DNA of 11,843 nucleotides from an uncultured Eubacteriales bacterium (lineage in GTDB: Bacteria; Bacillota; Clostridia; Oscillospirales; Oscillospiraceae), in NCBI GenBank assembly GCA_900549485.1, contig UROG01000051.1, positions 1 to 11,843 of the forward strand, given 5' to 3'. The position numbers and the translations under genes were made by a program. Position 1 is the first letter of the stretch, and each line of letters begins with the position of its first letter. Below are positions 6,836 through 11,843 of the stretch, piece by piece. Under the pieces are notes generated by a model. That model saw only the letters and a list, made by a program, of their open reading frames with translations. It made no database searches and had not been told where the DNA came from.

Positions 6836-7285
6836 TCAGCTTTCCATCTGTTTTCCAAGGAATGCCGCCGCAGTTTCCGCAAGCTTACGCTCAAGCTCTC
6901 CGCAGTTTGGCGCATCTTTTTCACCAATGAAGAGTACGCATCCCAGCACGTCGCCCTCCGCCGTTATCGGCGCCGCGACGGATACCGTATACTTCTCCTC
7001 ACCCTCGGCGGCCGGAAATTCAGTTCCGCTGCCGACAGTATAAACTGCGCGCTTATCCATGATTTCCGTAAGCTGGCGGCTTACCGGCTTATCAAGCAGC
7101 TCACGCTTTGCGCCTCCCGCAATGGCTATTATCGCCTCCCGGTCACACACCGCCGCTATCCCGTCAGCAGCTTTCTTCAGGCTTTCACACATTTGGGACG
7201 CAAAATCCGCCAGTTCCCCAATCGGTGAATATTTCTTGAATATCAGCTCTCCCTCTTTGTCGGTGAAAATCTCCAACGGGTCACC
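6836..7285 (-). pseudogene. spoVT: 3' part of spoVT (codons ~31 to end), split by the element
   Basis: SpoVT is a forespore regulator of about 178 residues: an AbrB-type swapped-hairpin DNA-binding domain (residues ~1-50) followed by a GAF-like domain. This stretch supplies 149 residues that begin at the Gly of the conserved 'EGDPLEIF' motif, near residue 31 in the Bacillus protein, and end at its normal C-terminus. The first ~30 residues (the MKATGIVRRIDDLGR-type start) are missing and occur nowhere in the window. Adding them would rebuild a protein of normal length. As it stands the gene cannot give a functional DNA-binding SpoVT, because half the AbrB domain is absent. The 3' terminator (6763-6799) is intact. 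I infer interruption, possibly reversible, rather than decay: the remaining frame has no internal stops. Confidence 0.85.
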
Positions 7286-8998
7286 GTTACTGATCACATT
7301 GACATGGTAGACCTTGTCCGCGTGCTTTTCCGAGCACTGGACTATGGTGACGGGTGAGCTGTCTGCCATGCCGGGATCAAAATTTGCGGCGTCCTCCGTC
7401 TCCGCGGGGAGGGTTCCACTCTTGAGGATAGAGTCTATATCCGCCTTGAGCTGCACCTCGATGTGATCCTCGAACACGGTGATGCGCTCGATTATCAGAG
7501 TGAGGTCTTGGCGCTCAAGCTTCGGCTTTTGGAGAATATCATCGAATACCTCCATCGCCGTTTTCGCGGCGCGGTTGACGCGGATGATGGTGTTGCGCTT
7601 GTCGGCGCTCATGTCTATCTGGTTTTTGATGCCCTCGATGCGGCGGGAGAGGTCGCTTTCCATCTCATCATAGGTCTCCTCAAGCAGCGCCTCCTGCTCC
7701 GGGTGCTTCATAATGTCCCGGACGCGCTGGCGCTTGGTGACCTTGAGCTCGGCCTGAAGATCGTTAAGCACTGCGGTGAGGTTCTGCTCCGCTTTCTCGG
7801 TCTCGGCAATGTCCTCCGTCTCGCGCGCAAGGTCGGCGTTCAGGCGGTCGAGCATCTGCGCGGAGTTTTCCTTCACCTTGCGCACATAGTCCTTCACCAG
7901 CTCATCGAGCTTATCGACGCGGATGTGGTGGCTCGTGCAGGCCTTGCGCCCGCGCCGGTGGTATTCGCCGCAGCGGTAGGCGTCGCGGATATCGCGGCGG
8001 CTCATCGCGAACATGGGGCTGCCGCAGTCGCCGCAGAAGAGGAAGCCGGAGTAGACATTGTCGTTTATCTTCACGCCGCGGTAGTGCGAGGTGCTGCGCT
8101 CCTCGCGCAGCGCCCGCGCCGTGGCGAAGGTGCGGTAGTCGATGATCTCCTGATGGTGGTGCTCAAAGATCTTGTGGTCGCTTGCGTCCCGCTTCACGTC
8201 CGCGCCGTTTATCTTGCGGCGCGTGTACTTGCCCTGACGCAGAGTGCCGATGTAAAAATCATTGTCGATGATGCCCTGCACGGTGATGATCGCCCACTCG
8301 TTCTTCACCTTGCGCGCCGGCGTTTCGCCATCGGCCTCACGCCGGGTGCGCTCTGCCATGCGCGGCGTGGGTATGCCCTCGTCGGTGAGGTAGTTCGCGA
8401 TGCGCTTATAGCCCCAGCCGCTGATGTAGAGTGCGAATATCTTCCGCACTATCTCCGCCTCGGTGGGGACGACCTCAAACTCCTGCTGCTTGTTTACGAT
8501 GTAGCCGTATGGCGCGGCGCAGATCCAGCGCCCGTCTTCCTGGCGGCGCTTGACGACAGAGCGCACCTTGCGGCTCGTATCTGTAACGGGCATTTCGTTC
8601 ATGAGGAACTGGAACTGTATCTTCACCCAGTCGTCGTCATTCGGGAAGTCTATGCCGTCACCGATGGAGATGATGCGCAGCCCCACGTCGCGCAGATCTT
8701 CCAGCTCCACAAGGCCGCGGCTGTTGCGGCGTGAGAAGCGGGAGAAGTCCTTGACGACGAGAATATCATACTTGTGCGCCATGAGTTTTTTACGCAGCTC
8801 CTGATAGCCCTCGCGCTGCTCGAAGGTGTAGCCCGAGCGGTCGCGGTCTTCATAGAAGGTGAGCGTGCTGTCCGGGAACGTGCGGCGCACATAGTCCTGT
8901 ATGATGGCTTTCTGATTTTCGATGGACACATTGTCGCGCCCCACCTCTTCGTCGACCGAGATGCGGCAGTACCCGGCAATGTCAAAGTGTTCTCTCAT
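6836..8998 (-). CDS. Large serine recombinase fused in frame to the SpoVT C-terminal part
   Basis: This 720-residue protein has two parts. Residues ~5-155 are the resolvase catalytic domain: AGYCRIS with catalytic Ser14, then VVKDFSRFSRRN. Residues ~160-300 are the recombinase domain with GWGYKRIANYL. Cys322, Cys325, Cys343 and Cys354 form the zinc ribbon, followed by a long coiled coil (~375-470) and the usual tail near 'ERITVFEDHIEVQ'. These features define integrases that insert or excise mobile elements through short att sites. From Gly572 on, the sequence is SpoVT: GDPLEIFTDKEGE, FKKYSPIGEL, then a GAF-like domain ending 'AETAAAFLGKQMES'. ATG 8998 overlaps the rhuM stop (ATGA), so translation is coupled. 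The recombinase has no stop codon of its own before the junction. I infer that the element sits inside spoVT; a stable designed fusion or a misassembly is less likely. Confidence 0.9.
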   Translation of the reverse strand: MREHFDIAGYCRISVDEEVGRDNVSIENQKAIIQDYVRRTFPDSTLTFYEDRDRSGYTFEQREGYQELRKKLMAHKYDILVVKDFSRFSRRNSRGLVELEDLRDVGLRIISIGDGIDFPNDDDWVKIQFQFLMNEMPVTDTSRKVRSVVKRRQEDGRWICAAPYGYIVNKQQEFEVVPTEAEIVRKIFALYISGWGYKRIANYLTDEGIPTPRMAERTRREADGETPARKVKNEWAIITVQGIIDNDFYIGTLRQGKYTRRKINGADVKRDASDHKIFEHHHQEIIDYRTFATARALREERSTSHYRGVKINDNVYSGFLFCGDCGSPMFAMSRRDIRDAYRCGEYHRRGRKACTSHHIRVDKLDELVKDYVRKVKENSAQMLDRLNADLARETEDIAETEKAEQNLTAVLNDLQAELKVTKRQRVRDIMKHPEQEALLEETYDEMESDLSRRIEGIKNQIDMSADKRNTIIRVNRAAKTAMEVFDDILQKPKLERQDLTLIIERITVFEDHIEVQLKADIDSILKSGTLPAETEDAANFDPGMADSSPVTIVQCSEKHADKVYHVNVISNGDPLEIFTDKEGELIFKKYSPIGELADFASQMCESLKKAADGIAAVCDREAIIAIAGGAKRELLDKPVSRQLTEIMDKRAVYTVGSGTEFPAAEGEEKYTVSVAAPITAEGDVLGCVLFIGEKDAPNCGELERKLAETAAAFLGKQMES
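7275..7288. other. Candidate attachment site (element/spoVT junction)
   Basis: SpoVT similarity begins at the codon whose bases are 7283-7285. The junction sits in the imperfect palindrome AACGGGTCACCGTT (7275-7288), with 5-bp arms around GTCA. Large serine recombinases cross over at a 2-bp core within short imperfect palindromes, so the core is probably within 7279-7285. Only one of the two hybrid sites is in the window; the other should lie past the right edge. Confidence 0.5.
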
Positions 8999-10017
8999 TT
9001 GCTTTCACCCTTGAGATACTTTTCAAATTCGCGGTCGAACTCGGAGACATACTCTGCGTCCTGCTTTTTGCGGAACTCCTCGTATATGCCGCTGACCTTC
9101 TTCGCCGCCGCTTCGCGCGAGACATGACCTTTGCCGTCGAGCACACGGCGGCGGTTATTTGTGAGGAATCGGTCAGTCTCGTTGAGCCAGTCCTGCATGC
9201 TCATAGGCTGCTCGTCCTCCGCCATCAGCTCGGCATAGTCGATGAACATCGTCACAAGGCGGTTAAGCCGCGTGACCTCTTTTTCGTTGAGGTAGTTTTT
9301 TGCGATGAGTGTGTCGCTCTTGAGTATCTTGCCGTCCGGAGCGCCTTTCCACGTTGTCAGCCCCATCGTCGGGCTGTCGAGCGTGGCACGCTCGGAGATA
9401 AGCTCCGCCGCGGTCTTGCCGGTCACGGCGTAGTGCAGCTTGTTCTGCACGAAGGCGTAGAAGGCTTTCGTCGTCTCGCTGTTTTTGTCGTAGTTGTAGC
9501 TGCACTGTTCGAACACGTCGGCGATCTTCTGATATGCGCGGCGCTCGCTTGCGCGAATTTCGCGGATGCGTTCGAGCAGCTCGTCGAAGTAATCCTTGCC
9601 GAACGGACGTCCGTTTTTCATCATCTCATCGTTGATGACGAAGCCCTTTTGGATGTACTCGCGCAGTGTTTTTGTCGCCCACTGGCGGAAGCGCGTGGCC
9701 TTCTTGGAGTTCACGCGGTAGCCGACGGCGATGATGGCGTCGAGGTTGTAGTGATCCACGGTTCGTCTCACCTGACGTTCGCCCTCTTGCTGAACTGTTT
9801 CCATTTTGGAAATAGTTGAATCACGCTCTAATTCGCCTTCCTCGTAGATGTTCTGTAAGTGCTTCGACACAGCGGGAACATTCACATTGAACAGCTCTGC
9901 CATTGCTTTTTGCGTCAGCCAGAATGTCTCATCCTTGAACACAACGCTAACGTATTCCTTGCCGCTCTCGTCGCTGTACAGCAGCACTTCACCGCGATTT
10001 GCGATTTCATTGTTCAT
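8995..10017 (-). CDS. RhuM family protein
   Basis: This 340-residue protein matches the RhuM (virulence RhuM) family seen near mobile elements, type I restriction loci and Salmonella pathogenicity island 3; the molecular function is not established. The N-terminal part has GEVLLYSDESGK and then a helix-turn-helix-like segment, FWLTQKAMAELFNVNVPAVS, followed by HLQNIYEEGEL. The middle has the family hallmark 'VDHYNLDAIIAVGYRVNSKK' and 'FRQWATKTLREYIQKGFVIND'. The C-terminal half is helical and charged. ATG 10017 has GAAAGGAG 8 nt upstream; the GTG at 10026 would overlap that site. Its stop overlaps the recombinase start (ATGA), so both proteins come from one message, and the promoter at 10075-10103 serves both. 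The coupling hints at a role in control of recombination or element maintenance, but that is inference. Confidence 0.88.
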   Translation of the reverse strand: MNNEIANRGEVLLYSDESGKEYVSVVFKDETFWLTQKAMAELFNVNVPAVSKHLQNIYEEGELERDSTISKMETVQQEGERQVRRTVDHYNLDAIIAVGYRVNSKKATRFRQWATKTLREYIQKGFVINDEMMKNGRPFGKDYFDELLERIREIRASERRAYQKIADVFEQCSYNYDKNSETTKAFYAFVQNKLHYAVTGKTAAELISERATLDSPTMGLTTWKGAPDGKILKSDTLIAKNYLNEKEVTRLNRLVTMFIDYAELMAEDEQPMSMQDWLNETDRFLTNNRRRVLDGKGHVSREAAAKKVSGIYEEFRKKQDAEYVSEFDREFEKYLKGESK

Positions 10018-10074
10018 GCGGTGCACTCCTTTCTTACAACTATGTATATTTGCTGTTCCACATTTGCAGATAAT

Positions 10075-10103
10075 ATTGTATCACATGAGCTTTCAGAAAG
10101 CAA
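10075..10103 (-). promoter_or_regulatory. Promoter of the rhuM-recombinase operon
   Basis: On the minus strand, TTGCTT (10098-10103) and TACAAT (10075-10080) are 17 bp apart. The leader to the rhuM ribosome binding site is about 35-40 nt. Confidence 0.6.
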
Positions 10104-10113
10104 CAGGAAAGAA

Positions 10114-10145
10114 TAAACGGACGGCTACTGCAAGTCGTCCGTTTA
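10114..10145 (-). terminator. Terminator after the 84-residue gene
   Basis: TAAACGGACG (10114-10123) and CGTCCGTTTA (10136-10145) form a 10-bp stem. On the minus strand it is followed by TTCTTTCC. The stem overlaps the stop codon of the small gene that ends at 10143. The T-tract is imperfect. Confidence 0.5.
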
Positions 10146-10397
10146 CATTACCATGCCTTGTTCCTTTTCCTGTTCGACCTCAAGCTCCGCGATGCGCTTT
10201 CTGTTGTAGCAGAGCAGACCGCTTGTCAGAGAGTATAAGTCCTGACTTCCGGACATGAACACAGCGACGGTGTATTTCTTTTCCGCGTACTCTGCGTACA
10301 GCGGCTTGAGACGCTGCTGCACGGCGGGATCGTTTTTCTCTTCGTTCGAGAGCCAGACTTCGACTGTTCTGCGCTCGTCGTTTATGCTTAGTTCCAA
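10143..10397 (-). CDS. Small mobile-element protein of unknown function (84 aa)
   Basis: The product starts MELSINDERRTVEVWLSNEE and is soluble and charged, with an internal YTVAVFMSGSQDLY and the C-terminal 'NRKRIAELEVEQEKEQ'. Amino acid use looks protein-like. The start is TTG 10397: an in-frame TGA directly precedes it, so nothing further upstream is possible, and GAGGAG lies 11 nt upstream. A competing start in another frame (ATG near 10401) gives an Arg-rich product that I consider a shadow. I recall similar small proteins in integrative elements of gut clostridia, but no function. It sits between the GC-rich putative RNA and rhuM, all in the same direction, and has its own terminator-like hairpin. 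Confidence 0.6.
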   Translation of the reverse strand: MELSINDERRTVEVWLSNEEKNDPAVQQRLKPLYAEYAEKKYTVAVFMSGSQDLYSLTSGLLCYNRKRIAELEVEQEKEQGMVM

Positions 10398-10439
10398 TCA
10401 TAGACCATCTCCTCACGATAGAAATTTTTATCATATTTG

Positions 10440-10776
10440 TCGGATTCTAAACCAGACAGGCGGTACGCAACGCACCGGCTGCCGGTTGGGTCAGAAATTT
10501 TGATTGCCTGTATTCGACACTACTTCCCCAGGCAGGGCGGACTACTGAACCGCAGCTGGCGCTGCGCACGGGAATTTCACCCCTCCGAGGATCTCTCCGA
10601 GCTGCCCCCATTGCCTGAAAGCTGTGGCTGGACAGGAGTACCTGCGTGAATGAAGTCTTGGCGTGCAGCCTGCCGGAGCCGCTTTTGAATGGATCTTACT
10701 CGCTCGTCGCCTCACCGGTAAAGGCAAGTCCTGGCGCATCCTTCGTCTCGCTCGTACATTCACGGATGTTATTCGT
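10440..10776 (-). ncRNA. Possible structured RNA or long leader in the element
   Basis: This GC-rich stretch has no convincing gene on either strand. A promoter lies just upstream on the minus strand (10783-10811), and the small 84-residue gene follows. Short stems are visible: CGCAGC/GCTGCG with a 4-nt loop (10551-10566), ACCGG/CCGGT (10474-10486), GGG/CCC around a TGAAAT-type loop (10570-10583), and TGCCTG/CAGGCA (10505-10510/10529-10534). There are also many GA-rich joining segments. It could be a stand-alone element RNA or a 5' leader controlling the small gene. It does not match any RNA family I can recall with certainty. Confidence 0.35.
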
Positions 10777-10782
10777 AGCCGG

Positions 10783-10811
10783 ATATGACCGGAAGCTCCG
10801 GTGTTTGTCAA
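10783..10811 (-). promoter_or_regulatory. Promoter with internal palindrome
   Basis: On the minus strand a perfect TTGACA (10806-10811) is 17 bp from TCATAT (10783-10788). The spacer contains the palindrome ACCGGAAGCTCCGGT (10788-10802, 6-bp arms), placed as an operator would be. The -10 is weak, consistent with a regulated promoter. Confidence 0.45.
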
Positions 10812-10827
10812 GGTACGTTGAGGGAGA

Positions 10828-11180
10828 AAATTTATGCCCTCATATGGTTAAGGGATAAAATTGGGCTTTTCTACAACCAAATCGGAAAAATTTTTGTTCC
10901 CTCACTTAATAGCTCACAAAAACACGAAAACACAAGTCGCTGGTTTTCTAAAATTTTTATGAACAGCACAGGAGGGAAAGTATCCCCTCACTTCTTAAGC
11001 GAACGAGATAGGCAGTTTCACGAAAGAATTTTCGACTGTTCACAAAAAATTTGCATTTGAAAATCCTTGCGGCGCTTTTCTCGCTGCGATCAAAAAACTC
11101 CCTCATATGGTTAAGGGATAAATCTTCACTTTTTTAGACACGTTTTCAGAAAAAATTTTTCTTTCTTACTTCTAAGCAAG
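10828..11180. repeat. AT-rich region with iteron-like repeats
   Basis: No gene is visible here. A 23-bp exact direct repeat (10837-10859 and 11100-11122, beginning CCCTCATATGG and ending AAGGGATAAA) occurs twice. Related shorter motifs are CCCTCACTTAATAGC (10899-10913), CCCTCACTTCTTAAGC (10985-11000) and CTTACTTCTAAGC (11165-11177). Several are preceded by A5-T5-like tracts (AAAAATTTTT). The pattern resembles protein-binding iterons near a replication, transfer or recombination control site. Confidence 0.55.
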
Positions 11181-11250
11181 TTCAGTGGGCAAATGTGTAA
11201 TATACTCAAACTGTTTTTTCTCTCTGTACTAATACTTAGAGTATTCCCTT

Positions 11251-11308
11251 CAAGGGGGTTCACTGTGAACCGGGGCTGGGTGCAGCGAGTAAGCGCAATT
11301 CCCCCTTG
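11251..11308. other. Candidate oriT region (nested inverted repeats)
   Basis: CAAGGGGG (11251-11258) and CCCCCTTG (11301-11308) are outer inverted repeats. Inside is GGTTCAC-T-GTGAACC (11257-11271). Next comes GAGTAAGCGCAATTCCCCC (about 11287-11305), which loosely recalls the TAAGTGCG nick region of MobA/MobQ-type origins. The region lies directly beyond the 3' end of a probable mobilisation-associated gene. No nick site can be proven from sequence alone. Confidence 0.4.
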
Positions 11309-11354
11309 GCGGAGACATGAGTTTTGATTGTGGACGCGTAGGATGCAAACTAAA

Positions 11355-11390
11355 AAACGTCCGCCGTACTTTGAACTGCGGCAGACGTTT
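11355..11390 (-). terminator. Terminator of the partial right-edge gene
   Basis: AAACGTC (11355-11361) pairs with GACGTTT (11384-11390), with a mismatch and then an inner GCCG/CGGC stem. On the minus strand it is followed by a T6 run (11352-11357). The stop codon at 11389-11391 overlaps the stem base. Confidence 0.7.
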
Positions 11391-11843
11391 AGTATACTTG
11401 CCTTGGATAATTTGCAGAATCTTCATGGTCGTCCTCACGGTGACCGAGCGCGATCTTCCACTCCTGCAATTCTTTACGGCGCTTCCTGTCAAGCTGCAAT
11501 CCCCGGTAACCAGAAGCACCGACGGTATCCCGAAAGATATTTCCCATGTGATGCAGCATACGAACCATACACGCAGCGACGAATTCTGGTGGTGGGACAC
11601 GGTGCTCCGGTGTTGGTGGAGTACTGTGAGTCGAGGACGGCGCTGAACTTTCCGAGACGGTTTCTAATTCAGGCACAGCCTGCTGCCGTCCATCCGGATA
11701 CTCAACATTTTCGGATTGCAATTCCTCCATCATCTGCACTACCTCACGGATGACCATATTGCGCACTGGCTTGAACTCCTTCTGCTGGGAGAGCGGCACG
11801 CGTTCAGGTTTCGCTTTCGAGTAAAAGCTAAAAACCTCATCCC
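11389..11843 (-). CDS. C-terminal end of a probable mobilisation-associated protein (partial)
   Basis: The frame is open to the window edge, so the 5' end is missing; about 150 codons are visible. An in-window GTG at 11799 has no ribosome binding site, and the upstream codons read naturally (FSFYSKAKPERVPLSQQ), so I do not take it as the start. The visible part has a basic, helical segment (KPVRNMVIREVVQMMEEL), a Ser/Pro/Thr-rich linker (SSAPSSTHSTPPTPEH), a helical 'FVAACMVRMLHHMGNIFRD', and a charged end with LGHREDDHED. I recall similar C-termini in proteins of integrative elements of gut Firmicutes but cannot name the family securely. The adjoining oriT-like repeats make a transfer or mobilisation role plausible. 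Confidence 0.55.
   Translation of the reverse strand, partial: DEVFSFYSKAKPERVPLSQQKEFKPVRNMVIREVVQMMEELQSENVEYPDGRQQAVPELETVSESSAPSSTHSTPPTPEHRVPPPEFVAACMVRMLHHMGNIFRDTVGASGYRGLQLDRKRRKELQEWKIALGHREDDHEDSANYPRQVY

Noticed and set aside
7463..8734. 423-codon plus-strand reading frame
   Set aside because: It is antisense to the recombinase, with a composition rich in Ala, Val, Leu, His and Asp that arises from the opposite strand of a GC-rich gene. No family motif is visible.
9124..9819. 231-codon plus-strand reading frame
   Set aside because: It is antisense to the rhuM-family gene and has no recognisable domain or ribosome binding site.
10440..10776. Cobalamin riboswitch or group II intron fragment
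   Set aside because: A GGGGTGAAATTCCC-type segment on the minus strand resembles both, but I see no B12 box, no domain V and no intron-encoded protein.

Overview
The window reads as chromosomal DNA of a spore-forming, low-to-moderate GC Firmicute, most likely a clostridium of the Oscillospiraceae/Ruminococcaceae type. The support is a SpoVT-type sporulation regulator, a QueT-type transporter, a YbiT-like ABC-F protein, an Mrp plus NifX-like gene pair, consensus sigma-A promoters and AGGAGG-type ribosome binding sites. This assignment is inference from gene content only.

Host part, about 1-7285. From the left: a 43-bp dispersed repeat at the edge; a small HTH plus zinc-ribbon protein; six 12-bp tandem repeats; a tRNA-Leu(CAA) on the minus strand with its own promoter and terminator; a minus-strand queT-like transporter with a structured leader that may be a preQ1 riboswitch; a divergent kup-type potassium transporter broken by an internal deletion and frame change; an ABC-F ATPase with one intact and one degenerate ATP site; an mrp (Fe-S carrier ATPase) and NifX-like gene pair behind a near-perfect promoter; then about 400 bp with three back-to-back perfect hairpins, the second copy of the 43-bp repeat, and a strong terminator facing the next gene.

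Mobile element part, about 7285 to the right edge. The most striking feature is an uninterrupted minus-strand reading frame of 720 codons (6836-8998). Its first ~570 residues are a large serine recombinase. Its last ~149 residues match SpoVT from the 'GDPLEIF' motif to the end, including the GAF-like domain. I read this as the junction (attL or attR) of an integrative element inserted near codon 31 of spoVT. The first ~30 codons of spoVT are not in the window and should lie at the far end of the element, beyond the right edge. The layout recalls the skin-type intervening elements of sporulation genes. The recombinase is translationally coupled (ATGA overlap) to an upstream RhuM-family gene. 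Further into the element are a small 84-residue protein, a GC-rich non-coding stretch with its own promoter that may be a structured RNA or long leader, an AT-rich block with iteron-like repeats, an oriT-like inverted-repeat region, and the C-terminal end of a probable mobilisation-associated protein that runs off the window.

All identifications are from motif recognition by eye; no database search was possible.
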